Source: Limnobacter sp. SAORIC-580 (lineage in GTDB: Bacteria > Pseudomonadota > Gammaproteobacteria > Burkholderiales > Burkholderiaceae_B). Taken from it: 64,000 nucleotides of DNA. Made by a program: the position numbers and the translations under genes. Under the pieces are notes generated by a model. The model saw only the letters and a list, made by a program, of their open reading frames with translations. It made no database searches and had not been told where the DNA came from. The DNA lies in assembly GCF_013004065.1 (NCBI RefSeq), contig NZ_CP053084.1, positions 124,001 to 188,000 of the forward strand, written 5' to 3'. Positions 32,201-40,803 of this stretch are shown here, one piece after another. The stretch's first letter is position 1, and each line of letters opens with the position of its first letter.

Positions 32201-34254
32201 TTTTCGGGCTTGTCCAGGGTGGTGGTAATGTCATTCACGCGTTGCTGGGCTTCAAGCAGTCGATTCATGTGCATCAGCGTAAGCACCGCCAGTTTGGAGT
32301 CGGTGATCTCTTGAAAAGCACCTTGCACTCGAACAATCTCGCCTTTCTCGTTGCGCACCGCTTCGCCCACCACGCGAGCCCATATTCGCCGGCCATTGTT
32401 GGAGCGCATTTCAGGCTCCAGCTCAAATGCGAGCCCCTCGGTTGAACAGCGGGCCAGCGCAGCCTCCACCATCTTTTTCCATTTGCCATGGTAATAACGC
32501 AGGGCATCGTCATAACTGGTGGGCAGTTGGCCTTTGCCAATCTCCAGTATGTCGAATACTTCTTCCGACCAGTAAAGGCGGGGCACCGGGCCCAGTTCAA
32601 TGGCCCAGGCACCCAGTTTGGCAAGGCGCCCCCCAATACGCTGCAGCGCTTCATTGCGTTTGAGTTTGTCCTCCGCCCGGCGGCGCTCGGTTACATCGCG
32701 TTGAATGGACGCAAAATAGGGTACCTCTCCGTTCGAGCCGAGCACCGGCACGATGTCCATTTCAAGCCAGTGGGGTTTGCCACTTTTGCCGTAATTCACC
32801 AGTTCGACATGCACAGATTCCTTGTTTACAAGGGCGGCCCGAACTTTCTGTAGTTCGGTTTTGTCAGTTTCAGGGCCTTGCAGCAGGCGTGGGCTTTTGC
32901 CGATTACTTCATCCCGGCTGTAACCAGTTACCTTTTCAAATGCCGAGTTCACGTAAATGATGCGCGGGCCGGGCGCGTCGATTGGCGAGGCCTGGGTAAT
33001 CATCACGATGTCGTTGAGCCGTTCTACACACGCGCTCAATAATTCTGAGCGTTGCGGGTCAATTTTCTCGTCGATTGTGCTGGTCAACTCAAGGCTTGGG
33101 GTTTCTGCTACAACGTTTGCCTGTCGTGGTGTGATGCTGCTGTGTTGGTGTATCGGCAAAATCAGGGTAAACACAGCTCCCTTGTCGGGAGCAGACACAG
33201 CGGTGATTTGACCGCCGTGCCGTTCAATGATTCTTTTTACATTGGCCAGGCCCATGCCGTGGCCTTCAAAATCATGAGCGTTGTGCAGGCGATGAAAAGG
33301 CTTGAAAAGACCATCGGCCCGGTCAGGGTCGAAGCCTGCACCGTTGTCGATAACCTTGATTTCGACGGCATCGTTCAGAACATTGGCTTCAACCACAATC
33401 GTCGGCAGTTCCCGGATCTGGCTGAATTTCAAAGCATTCGAAAACAGGTTGACAAACACCTGCTCCAACAGCGATTCATCACCTTCAATGTCGGGCAGTT
33501 TGGCAATGCTCCAGTCAGCCAGTCGCAGGCCTTCGGTCGATTCCACCATGGCTCTGGCTTTTTCCACCACTTCATTCAACACCACCTGGTTGAACTTCAA
33601 TTCGCCTGAGCCAAGCCGCGCAAAAGCCAGCAGATCAGACACCAGTTGACCGCCGCGCGCGCTGGCCTCATTGATACGCAGCAGGTAGCGCTGCTCTTGC
33701 TCGTCCAGTTTGCTGTGGGCCCGGCGTGTCAGGCTGCCTGCGAATCCCTGAATAATGTGGCAAAGCGAATTCAGATCGTGAGCAACGCGCCCGGCAAAGT
33801 GGTCCAGTTCATGGTTCATTTCCAGCAAGCGTGAATTGCTGCTGGAAAGGTCGCGGATCAGCTGCGAGTTTTGCAGCTTTAATTTACGCACTTCGATGGC
33901 CCGGTTCACTACCGGCATCAACTCGCTGACCTTGAAGGGTTTCAGGATGTAATCCAGCACCCCAAGCTTCATGGCGTCTACCGCAGTTTTAATGCTGCCA
34001 TGCCCGGTCATCAGCACAGCGCTTAAATCGGGGTCCAGTTGGCGTGCACGTTGCACCAACTCGATGCCGTCCATGCCGGGAAGTCGCAGGTCGGTGAGCA
34101 GCACATCAAAGCTTTGGCGCTTCAAGTGTTCCAGCGCCTGGACTGGTTCAGGAAATCCTTTGACTTCAAATCCCGCATCTTGAAGCAGTGAACACAGTGC
34201 TTCAAGTTGGGGTTTTTCATCATCCACGACGATTAATCGGAACTGCTCGAGCAT
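29275..34254 (-). CDS. Giant hybrid kinase with two kinase cores, four PAS, two GAF and two receiver domains
   Basis: 1659 residues, cytoplasmic (no membrane helix). Domains by motif: receiver 5-120 (Asp55); phosphoacceptor helix with RVAHDLNSL (His159); ATPase 260-368 (GHGMGLANVK); PAS 410-525; PAS 540-655; GAF 675-830; PAS 845-965; PAS 970-1090; GAF 1105-1265; second phosphoacceptor with GGIAHDINNAISP (His1301); second ATPase ending near 1530 (GTGLGLAMVYGIV); C-terminal receiver about 1545-1655. The PAS-PAS-GAF block is duplicated: both copies begin with ERLNDIV, then YVN(S/D)AF and TGYSR(D/E)E. The order receiver-kinase-sensors-kinase-receiver suggests fusion of a response-regulator/kinase to a full hybrid kinase. 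GGAG precedes the ATG. No dedicated output gene is adjacent. Confidence 0.9.
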   Translation of the reverse strand: MLEQFRLIVVDDEKPQLEALCSLLQDAGFEVKGFPEPVQALEHLKRQSFDVLLTDLRLPGMDGIELVQRARQLDPDLSAVLMTGHGSIKTAVDAMKLGVLDYILKPFKVSELMPVVNRAIEVRKLKLQNSQLIRDLSSSNSRLLEMNHELDHFAGRVAHDLNSLCHIIQGFAGSLTRRAHSKLDEQEQRYLLRINEASARGGQLVSDLLAFARLGSGELKFNQVVLNEVVEKARAMVESTEGLRLADWSIAKLPDIEGDESLLEQVFVNLFSNALKFSQIRELPTIVVEANVLNDAVEIKVIDNGAGFDPDRADGLFKPFHRLHNAHDFEGHGMGLANVKRIIERHGGQITAVSAPDKGAVFTLILPIHQHSSITPRQANVVAETPSLELTSTIDEKIDPQRSELLSACVERLNDIVMITQASPIDAPGPRIIYVNSAFEKVTGYSRDEVIGKSPRLLQGPETDKTELQKVRAALVNKESVHVELVNYGKSGKPHWLEMDIVPVLGSNGEVPYFASIQRDVTERRRAEDKLKRNEALQRIGGRLAKLGAWAIELGPVPRLYWSEEVFDILEIGKGQLPTSYDDALRYYHGKWKKMVEAALARCSTEGLAFELEPEMRSNNGRRIWARVVGEAVRNEKGEIVRVQGAFQEITDSKLAVLTLMHMNRLLEAQQRVNDITTTLDKPEKLLQEVCSVFCSLGGLPLAWVCQFGKDLSDLKVTAADGSQQEFVSQIMKTTTLPRDHELVDRLRAGKMHICQNVAEEPQAKMWHKQAIEEGLESFAILPIHAQGKLRASLVLFGAGIHFFTNEVRQLLKTLAKNLSFAFENLLFAEERSRNAERLKLLETCVERLNDIVLITEAEPIDGDGPKILYVNDAFVRRTGYSREEAIGKTPRILQGERTQRDALDRIRNALKDWKPVREELINYTKSGEMFWLELEIVPVADETGWYTHWVAIERDITERKQAEAALKEGSERFRLLASASRDCIWDWNLITDEIWWNEGFEKLFGFDRKKIEPSNDSWINRIHPEDRERVVKSIFEAINSSEESWQNEYRFAHFSGRWLDVLDRGYVIRDEQGKGIRMIGGMTDMTHIRQSERRSQAQLIRMNLLNEITRAIGNRHDLDSIYQVVTNSIEHELPADFCLTASYSELEKTITFRSLGNATEVSANRIGFYLHASIPAKGVHLDRALQGEFVYQPNLGGSMCLTGEGMHELAGLDSMVIAPLMHESKVLGIITTARKGLDAFSPDELEFLRQLAEHVGLALAQTELLRELQEAYQNLQRTQQLVLQQERLRALAEMAGGIAHDINNAISPVALYTDALLSSESNLSERGRKQLQTIQLAIDDVARTVDRMGQFSRRQEDGVELTSVNLAKVCEQSMELTKARWHDIPLRNGISIEFSVELGQDVPEIDASEPELREALTNLIFNAVDAMPRGGTITLSTRLEKKSDHDQVVIEIRDTGLGMNEETLKRCLEPFYTTKGERGTGLGLAMVYGIVKRMRGQIEIDSQENKGCTVRILLPTGCRQNKLQTRETGDQKPHPSFHILLIDDDTKVLGALKDGLSASGHRVQIANSGPHGIELFTKAIAEGAPFDAVITDLGMPGMDGRQVAEALKNINKDCPVTLLTGWGKQLDAQTTVIPHIDAVLAKPPKISEIQALLRTQIQ

Positions 34255-34328
34255 CTAAAACTCCGGTCGTCGGCTAGGTTTAGCAGATTCGCTGATTACA
34301 ATGTCTCACAATTACTGGATTTCCTTGA

Positions 34329-35204
34329 ATGAATCAATACCCCCTTTTGAGAAACGCTTCATTGGCGTTTCCATTCGTCCTGATCTGGACCAGCGCATTT
34401 CCTGCTGCGAAAATTGGTTTGATCGACAGTCCACCCCTGTTGTTTCTAACTTTGCGTTTTCTCGTGGCTGGGGCCTTGATGCTGGCCTGGGCGCATTGGC
34501 GCGGAACACTGCGCAAATTAACCCTCCAAGAGTTGGGCGTGTTAAGCGCCTTGGGATTGTTGAACCATGCGCTTTATCTGGGTTTAAGCTGGACCGGCAT
34601 GGGCAGCCTATCCTCGGGTTTGTCCACCATTCTTATTAGTGCAAACCCTATTGTGGTTGCAGTGTTGTCTTCGTTTTTGTTGCGCGAACCCCTCACACGC
34701 CAAAAGGTGCTGGGTTTGGCTTTGGGTTTTCTGGGTGTGGCCTTTATTGTTCGCAACCGAATCGGCTCTACTACAGACTCGCTTGAAGGCTTCCTGCTGG
34801 TACTGGCCGCTTTACTAACCCTGGCCTTTGGCACGGTGCTGTACAAAAAATGGCCTGTGCGCACCGACATCGTCACCGGAACCGGTTTTCAGATCATTCT
34901 CAGTGGCCTTTTGTTGTTGCCTGTTGCCTTGTTCATGGAAGACTGGTCCGCAATCGTCTGGACTCCCTCGTTTGCTGGCGCATTTGCATGGCTGGTGTTG
35001 GTGGTGTCGATTACCGGTTATCAGTTGTGGTTTAACCTGTTGGAGCGTGGCAGTGCCAGCGCAGCCAGTGTGTGGTTTTTCTTAACACCACCCTTGGGCT
35101 TGTTGGCAGGCGCATGGCTGCTGAACGAGCCTTTGAACTGGATCGATTTCATTGGCATTGTTCCCGTGGTGTTGGGCATTGTGTTGGTGACCCGGGCGCG
35201 TTAG
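34329..35204 (+). CDS. EamA-family (DMT superfamily) transporter
   Basis: 291 residues with ten predicted membrane helices in two EamA repeats (about 10-140 and 155-288). Typical signatures are LIWTSAFPAAKIGL near the N-terminus, SANPIVVAVLSSFLLREPL at the end of repeat one and FFLTPPLGLLAGAWLLNEPL in repeat two. Such proteins export amino acids or related metabolites; the substrate cannot be told. It diverges from the giant kinase gene with a 74-base gap. The ribosome binding site is weak. Confidence 0.87.
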   Translation: MNQYPLLRNASLAFPFVLIWTSAFPAAKIGLIDSPPLLFLTLRFLVAGALMLAWAHWRGTLRKLTLQELGVLSALGLLNHALYLGLSWTGMGSLSSGLSTILISANPIVVAVLSSFLLREPLTRQKVLGLALGFLGVAFIVRNRIGSTTDSLEGFLLVLAALLTLAFGTVLYKKWPVRTDIVTGTGFQIILSGLLLLPVALFMEDWSAIVWTPSFAGAFAWLVLVVSITGYQLWFNLLERGSASAASVWFFLTPPLGLLAGAWLLNEPLNWIDFIGIVPVVLGIVLVTRAR

Positions 35205-35214
35205 AAAGCTGCAT

Positions 35215-35242
35215 AAAAAAAGGCGAACCGCGTGGGCTCGCC
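35215..35242 (-). terminator. Rho-independent terminator of the fasciclin gene
   Basis: Read leftward, a stem of GGCGAGCC with GGTTCGCC (35242-35222, one mismatch) is followed by seven T (complement of 35221-35215). It lies about 70 bases past the stop of the leftward gene ending at 35311. Confidence 0.65.
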
Positions 35243-35310
35243 AAAACAGCAATTTTAAGGTCGGAGATGACGACAGGCTTGCTGAGCGCCCGTCAGGGGA
35301 AACTCTGGAA

Positions 35311-35877
35311 TCAGGAGTTGGGTAGCAATACGCTGTCCACCACGTGAATCACGCCGTTGGATTGGGTAACGTTGGCAATGGTGACCTCGGCTGTACCACC
35401 TTTTTCGTCAACCAGCACCACCTTATCGCCCTGCAGCTTTACTCCAAGCGAAGCACCCGATGCTGTTTTCAGGGTGGCCATGCCACCAGCTTGAACAATC
35501 TGATTACTCAAATCGGCGGCTGTAATTTTCCCAGGCACCACGTGGTAGGTCAGCACACCTTGCAGGGCCGATTTGTTTTCTGGTTTCAGAAGAGTGTCCA
35601 CGGTGCCGCTCGGCAGTGCTGCAAATGCATCATTGGTTGGCGCAAATACTGTGAATGGTCCCTTGCCTTTCAAGGTATCCACCAGGCCTGCGGCTTGTAC
35701 GGCAGCCACCAAAGTGGTGTGATCTTTTGAATTGACGGCGTTGTCGACAATGTCTTTGCTTGGCAGCATGGGCGCACCACCCACCATGATTTCTGCTTGG
35801 GCAGGCAGGCTAAAAGCGGCTGCTGAAACTGCAATAGAACCAATCAGGCTTGCTGTCGTGAGTTTTGATTTCAACAT
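35311..35877 (-). CDS. Exported fasciclin-domain protein
   Basis: 188 residues. The start at 35877 (MLKSKLTTASLIGS) is supported by GGAGG upstream. The signal peptide is cleaved near AQA-EI. A single FAS1 domain spans about 49-186, with motifs TVFAPTNDAFAALP, LTYHVVPGKI and the C-terminal NGVIHVVDSVLLP. FAS1 domains mediate adhesion, and small bacterial versions are exported to periplasm or surface. It is monocistronic with its own terminator at 35215-35242. Confidence 0.93.
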   Translation of the reverse strand: MLKSKLTTASLIGSIAVSAAAFSLPAQAEIMVGGAPMLPSKDIVDNAVNSKDHTTLVAAVQAAGLVDTLKGKGPFTVFAPTNDAFAALPSGTVDTLLKPENKSALQGVLTYHVVPGKITAADLSNQIVQAGGMATLKTASGASLGVKLQGDKVVLVDEKGGTAEVTIANVTQSNGVIHVVDSVLLPNS

Positions 35878-36023
35878 GTTTACTACCTCCAGTTGGAATT
35901 TCAAGCTACAAGATTTTCCAAACGTCCCGGCTGTTGAACCGAAATCGTTAACTGTTCGAGGCAGTTGTGCCGGCGAAGTTCAGTGTCCCTGGGTTAAGTT
36001 TTGTTAAGGTTCGCAAGGCGGTG

Positions 36024-36590
36024 TCATGGGGTCTGTACTCGGCCAAGTACCGTAATTTCGCCTTCTGGGCTGAACTTGAACAACACCACTTCACCGGAGT
36101 CTGGATAAATACCGGTCAGGGCGGTGGTATTGACCTGATGGGTGACATACAACACCTTGTCGGTGGGTTTAAGCGTGGCAAGGTGTTTCTTCAAAGCCGT
36201 GGTTTGCTCAGTGCTGCTGCCCCGCCCCTGGAAAAATGAATTCAAGGCAGGCAAAGCCTGCACCTTGCCCAATCTTAATTCCTCTGCGGTGTGCAAACAG
36301 CGGCACCATTGACTGGAATAAATCGAGGTTAACTTGATTCCTTTGCTTTGAATGGCCTTACCCAATATCCGGGCTTCTTCTCGCCCTGCCGTACTCAAGT
36401 TGCGTTGTGTTTTGCAGTCGCTCAAGGTGAAACCCTCCGGGTCGCCAAAACCGGGCGCACTGGCGTGGCGCATAATTGCATGAACCCCGGGCTGCTTCCA
36501 AAGGTTCCAGGCATCGGGTTCGGTACGCCCCGAAGTTGAAAATAAAATGAGCGGGAAAAGAACAAGAAACTGAGCAATTCGGTGCTGCAT
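36024..36590 (-). CDS. Exported histidine phosphatase-family protein
   Basis: 188 residues. The start at 36590 (MQHRIAQFLVLFPLILFS) follows GAGGGTG. The signal peptide is cleaved near GRT-EP. The phosphatase motif is IMRHASAPGFGDP, i.e. RHA rather than the usual RHG, followed by the second Arg in SSQWCRCLHTAEEL and the C-terminal His in YVTHQVNTTAL. These keep the catalytic His pair. It is a probable periplasmic phosphohydrolase of unknown substrate, similar in size to SixA/Ais-type proteins. Ais-like proteins act on lipopolysaccharide core phosphate, but that assignment is only a possibility. Confidence 0.85.
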   Translation of the reverse strand: MQHRIAQFLVLFPLILFSTSGRTEPDAWNLWKQPGVHAIMRHASAPGFGDPEGFTLSDCKTQRNLSTAGREEARILGKAIQSKGIKLTSIYSSQWCRCLHTAEELRLGKVQALPALNSFFQGRGSSTEQTTALKKHLATLKPTDKVLYVTHQVNTTALTGIYPDSGEVVLFKFSPEGEITVLGRVQTP

Positions 36591-36643
36591 GAATTCACCC
36601 TCTGGGTTTGAGGCTGTGGGGCTGTTTGCTTGGCCCACAAAAC

Positions 36644-36671
36644 AAAAAAGCCAGTTTACACTGGCTTTTTT
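36644..36671. terminator. Bidirectional rho-independent terminator
   Basis: GCCAGT (36650-36655) pairs with ACTGGC (36660-36665) over a 4-base loop, with six A before and six T after, so it works on both strands. It lies 22 bases past the terC stop and 54 bases upstream of the phosphatase start, and terminates terC. Confidence 0.85.
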
Positions 36672-36692
36672 GCAATTTACTACCGGGTTTTA

Positions 36693-37466
36693 TCAGGCAG
36701 CGTTGGTTTTGGCACGTGCCATTTCTTCAAGCCGCTGACGTTTGGCTTTTGATCGCAGGTTCAGCAATTCAACCAGCAGCGAGAAGCCCATTGCGCTGTA
36801 CAGGTAAGCCTTGGGCACGTGTTGGCCAAAACTTTCTGCGATCAGCAACATACCGACCATCATCAAGAAGGCCAGTGCCAATACTTTCACAGAGGTGTGC
36901 GCCTCAACAAACTCGCCAATTGATTTGGCAAACAGCATCATCACACCCACAGCCACCATCACGGCAGCAATCATCACCTCGATGTCGTCAGCCATGCCCA
37001 CCGCAGTAATCACGGAATCCAAGCTGAACACGATATCCAAAATACCGATCTGAATGATGGAGTACCAAAACAGCTTGGCACCGGTTTTCTGAATGGCAGC
37101 GCCTGCTTCCAGTTCTTCTTCAACCTGGTGTGGTGCTTCCACTTCGAGGTAAATTTCCTTTGAGGCCTTCCACAACAGGAACAAACCCCCGAAGAAGAGT
37201 ACCAAGTCTCGCCCAGTGATTGCTTTGCCAGCCACCTCGAAAATGGGTTCGGTCAAACCAATAATCCAGGAGAGCGAAAACAGCAGGCCCACTCGGGTCG
37301 CCATTGCGAACATCAAACCGAACTGACGCACGCGGTCGCGAATGTCTGCGGGCAGTTTCGACACCAGCACTGTAATGAACACAATGTTGTCGATACCCAG
37401 CACGATTTCCAAGGCCGTCAAAATCGCAAAAGCGATCCAAACGTTTGGATCCATTAATAATTCCAT
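36693..37466 (-). CDS. TerC-family membrane protein
   Basis: 257 residues with about seven membrane helices and the family motifs LEIVLGIDNIVFI near the N-terminus and QIGILDIVFSLDSVITA in the middle. The paired acidic residues inside membrane helices are thought to bind Mn2+ or other divalent ions. A charged loop (EAPHQVEEELEAG) and a basic C-terminal tail (SKAKRQRLEEMARAK) are cytoplasmic. TerC relatives function in manganese export, metallation of exported enzymes or tellurite resistance. The upstream gap to the hybrid kinase is only 68 bases, too short for a yybP-ykoY riboswitch. Confidence 0.88.
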   Translation of the reverse strand: MELLMDPNVWIAFAILTALEIVLGIDNIVFITVLVSKLPADIRDRVRQFGLMFAMATRVGLLFSLSWIIGLTEPIFEVAGKAITGRDLVLFFGGLFLLWKASKEIYLEVEAPHQVEEELEAGAAIQKTGAKLFWYSIIQIGILDIVFSLDSVITAVGMADDIEVMIAAVMVAVGVMMLFAKSIGEFVEAHTSVKVLALAFLMMVGMLLIAESFGQHVPKAYLYSAMGFSLLVELLNLRSKAKRQRLEEMARAKTNAA

Positions 37467-37534
37467 AAAACACCCCGTTTTTTAGTCAATTTCAACAGCC
37501 CGCTATTTTGCACCACATTTCGCATGGTGGGTGA

Positions 37535-40500
37535 TCATTTCGTATTCTGACTGCTTATCGCCAAGCGATTTAACAACAAATTGAACTGAATCGGTTTTGC
37601 GAAATGGTAGTTAAAGCCCGCGGCCACAGCCCGCTCAATATCACTGTCGAAAGCGTAGCCTGTCAATGCGGCAATTTCGCATTGCTGGTTCGGACCGGTT
37701 GTGGATCGAATTTTCTCGACCACCTCATAACCCGACAGCTTGGGCATGTCGATGTCCAGCAAAATAAAGTCATAGGGTTCTGTCATCGCTTTGTTCAGGG
37801 CTTCTTTGCCATCTTTGGCCACATCAACCCAATGAGCGTCTTTTTGCAGGAAAGTCTGAATCAACTTGATGTTCAGTGGCGTGTCGTCGGCCACCAGCAC
37901 GCGCAAAGGTCGAACAGGTAAAATTCGCTCCTGGCCCTGGCTGTCCAGTTGATGCTCGCGCTTCAAGGTGACCGAGAACATCACTTGCGTGCCTTGGCCT
38001 GGCTCTGACTCCAACTGGATTTCCCCGTCCATGGCATTGATCAGGCTTTTCACGATTGACAAGCCCAGTCCTGTACCGCCAAACCTGTTTTCACGGTCTG
38101 TATGTACCTGCGAAAAGGGTTTGAACAACAGTGATTGTTTCTCTTTTGGAATGCCAAGGCCAGTGTCACTGACCTCAAAAGTAATCAGGTCTTCGTTTGG
38201 ATTTAATTGTGTGTTACTGACAGTTAAGCTAACTTTGCCGTGAGAAGTGAACTTGATCGCGTTAGATAAAAGGTTTTGGAGTATTTGGCGCAGGCGGCCC
38301 ATGTCACCGGAATAAATCTGATGCTCGCCTAGTTTGTTGTTCAGCTCAAACTTCACACCTTTGGATTCACAGGTCAGACGAGGCAATTCTGTGCTGCCTT
38401 TGAGCAGTTGCTCCATCAAAAATGGCGAATCTACAAGCTTGACCATGCCCGACTCCAGTTTCGAGAAGTCAAGAATGTCATTGAGAATCGCCGACAGTGT
38501 TTCGGAGGACTGCACAAGATAACCTGCTTGTTCCTTTAGCTCACCGGTTGGCAAATCCATCTCCAGCAACCGTGCAAAACCCATGATGCCGTTCAAAGGC
38601 GTGCGGATTTCATGGCTCATGGTGGCCAAAAAGCGGCTTTTTTCTGCGTTGGAGTCTTTCTCCGCCTTGGCTGCAATGGCTGTTTCACGAAGCCGGCTTT
38701 CCAGTTCTAGCTGGACGGTCCGGTCCAGGTGAGTACCCACCACCCGGGTTGGCTTGCCGTGTTCATCACGCACGATCAGTGCCTTGGCCAAAATATGCAC
38801 CCAATGGCCGTTTTTGTGCGCCATGCAAAATTCGGCTTCGTAAGAATCCTTTTCGGGATTGTCCAAGGCGTCGGCAAGTGCTTTCTTGGCCACTTCCAGG
38901 TCGTCGGGCGCAGTCAGGCGCTCCCAAGTACCAAAGTCATTGCTCAGTTCATGGTCTTCGTAGCCGAGCAAGCGTTTCCAGCTGGGTGAAAAGTAAACCT
39001 TGTTGGTCCCCACTTGCCAATCCCACAGGCCGTCGTGTGAGCCTTCCATGGCCAGTTTGAATCGTTCTTCACTCTCGGCCAGGCTGTCCCGAATCAAACG
39101 TTCCTCGGTCACATCCTTGCACATCAAAATTATGCCACCCCGGTGCCCATCGGGTTTCAGCCACGGCTCAATGGCCCAGTCCAGCCAAATGGTGTATCCG
39201 TCAGGACTGGTCCAAGGGTCCGATGTTGCTGACAGGCTTTCCCCAGCAAGCCCCGCCCTATGTGCCTGACGCCAGCGCTCGTGCAGGTTGGGCACTACAT
39301 CGTAGTGGTTTTTGCCCACCAGGCTGCCTTTGTGGCCGTTTGCAAAGGTTTGCACCCAGCGCGAGGAGGCCGCCACATAGTTCATTTCTGTGTCAAACAT
39401 GGCAATTGGGATGGGTGCTTGCACAATCAGCGCTTCAACCACCCAATAACTTTCCTTGGCCGATTTCAGCGCAGTTTCAAGAGACAGGCTTTTTTGGGTC
39501 AGTCCACGGGTCAAATCCAGAATGTCTCGGGAAATGGGTTGCAGCTCGGTGGGCAGCTCTTTCATAGAGGCCTCGAGCGCTTTGGGGTCATTTTTGCGCA
39601 CCAGGTCAAGATAAGCACTGGCCTTGGCAGAAAGGCTTCGGCCCAAAGCAAGCACCAGCAGCAGGGTGGCCACTGTACCGATGATCAAGGCCACAATGGC
39701 ACCAATCAATGCTTTGGAAATAGGCGAAGCCACTGCGTTCAAGGGCGTCACCGTGGCTGAAATCCAGCCCAAACTGCTGGTTTCAGGGCTGTTGTTGGGT
39801 GCAAAAGCAACCAGGTAGCTTTCACCATCGCTCAAGGTTTCTATCGACCAGTTGTTTTCTCCCGCCACAGCTTTTCGGAAGCCTGCCATGGCTGTCCAGG
39901 CGGTGCTGTCCTGAAAGTCAGCCGAATCAAGTCGGTTGCCCATTCTCAGGCTGCCGTCTTTGGCCAAAATCACTGTGGGTGCAGACGGATTGATGGTGTT
40001 GAACACGTCCTTTTCGATTTCAGCAATAAAATATTTCCAGTCCAGATGAATGCCAATCACACCGATGATTTCATCTTGCTGGTTTTTTAGCGGAGTCGTG
40101 AAATCAATAAACCGATACTTTTCTTCAGCTCGAGCGGGTAACAATGCAGCCAGCAACGCTGCCTCATGCACATCCATAATTGCGGGCGCGATCAAGCCTT
40201 GTTTGAACCACGGGCGCGAGGCCACGCTTTTTCCAACCAGCAAATCATCAAGTGCCGCCAGCACAGTACCGTCCGGGGCGGCCACACCAATCCACAAATA
40301 GCCCGGCGTGTGCTCACGCATAATCTGCAACAGCTTGGTTTGTTCTTCGGCTGTGTAATTTCCAAATGACTGCTCAATGCGGCTGGTGTAGACCAAGTCC
40401 CGCAAGTGCTCTTTCAAATGGCGGTCCACCGATTGGGCAATTTGCTCGGTTTGAGCCAGAGCATTCGCACCTGCCTGATTGATCGTGTTGTTGCGCAATA

Positions 40501-40606
40501 TCCAGTGCGCTGTGATGGCCACGGGAATGGACAGCAAAAACAGCGCAATCAAGCTGCCCACAATCAAGCGGGTAGTGAAGCTTGAGCGAATATTGAAATT
40601 AAGCAT
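37535..40606 (-). CDS. Membrane hybrid histidine kinase with Cache sensor, two PAS and a receiver
   Basis: 1023 residues. A first membrane helix (13-35) is followed by an extracytoplasmic Cache-type domain (about 42-290, with GYLWIGVAAPDGTV and RPWFKQG motifs), a second helix (298-322), a HAMP-like linker, PAS 385-505, PAS 512-635, phosphoacceptor with ATMSHEIRTPLNGIMGF (His665), ATPase (NLLSNAIKF, GGTGLGLSIV) and receiver about 897-1010 (Asp in FILLDIDMPKLSG). The Cache motif suggests a small-molecule ligand in the periplasm. No phosphotransfer or response regulator gene is next to it, so the partner is elsewhere. It ends 68 bases before the terC start and may be co-expressed with nothing here. 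Confidence 0.92.
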   Translation of the reverse strand: MLNFNIRSSFTTRLIVGSLIALFLLSIPVAITAHWILRNNTINQAGANALAQTEQIAQSVDRHLKEHLRDLVYTSRIEQSFGNYTAEEQTKLLQIMREHTPGYLWIGVAAPDGTVLAALDDLLVGKSVASRPWFKQGLIAPAIMDVHEAALLAALLPARAEEKYRFIDFTTPLKNQQDEIIGVIGIHLDWKYFIAEIEKDVFNTINPSAPTVILAKDGSLRMGNRLDSADFQDSTAWTAMAGFRKAVAGENNWSIETLSDGESYLVAFAPNNSPETSSLGWISATVTPLNAVASPISKALIGAIVALIIGTVATLLLVLALGRSLSAKASAYLDLVRKNDPKALEASMKELPTELQPISRDILDLTRGLTQKSLSLETALKSAKESYWVVEALIVQAPIPIAMFDTEMNYVAASSRWVQTFANGHKGSLVGKNHYDVVPNLHERWRQAHRAGLAGESLSATSDPWTSPDGYTIWLDWAIEPWLKPDGHRGGIILMCKDVTEERLIRDSLAESEERFKLAMEGSHDGLWDWQVGTNKVYFSPSWKRLLGYEDHELSNDFGTWERLTAPDDLEVAKKALADALDNPEKDSYEAEFCMAHKNGHWVHILAKALIVRDEHGKPTRVVGTHLDRTVQLELESRLRETAIAAKAEKDSNAEKSRFLATMSHEIRTPLNGIMGFARLLEMDLPTGELKEQAGYLVQSSETLSAILNDILDFSKLESGMVKLVDSPFLMEQLLKGSTELPRLTCESKGVKFELNNKLGEHQIYSGDMGRLRQILQNLLSNAIKFTSHGKVSLTVSNTQLNPNEDLITFEVSDTGLGIPKEKQSLLFKPFSQVHTDRENRFGGTGLGLSIVKSLINAMDGEIQLESEPGQGTQVMFSVTLKREHQLDSQGQERILPVRPLRVLVADDTPLNIKLIQTFLQKDAHWVDVAKDGKEALNKAMTEPYDFILLDIDMPKLSGYEVVEKIRSTTGPNQQCEIAALTGYAFDSDIERAVAAGFNYHFAKPIQFNLLLNRLAISSQNTK

Positions 40607-40803
40607 GAAGCGAAATGTAAAGGAATGGTGGATGGCTCACTGTAACTCAGGCAGCGGCAAGGCTCAATCGTTAAACGGGCCCGATTTATCTGGTTTTTCA
40701 AGGGATTGAATCAATTGCAGACGGATTGTGCCGCGCACTCAGCAATCAACAATTCAAAGGTAGTATTGCGATCAATGTTTCATCATGATCGGACTCATCG
40801 GAA

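Noticed and set aside
37467..37534. yybP-ykoY manganese riboswitch in front of the terC gene
   Set aside because: Only 68 bases separate the terC start from the upstream gene, too short, and no conserved core is visible.
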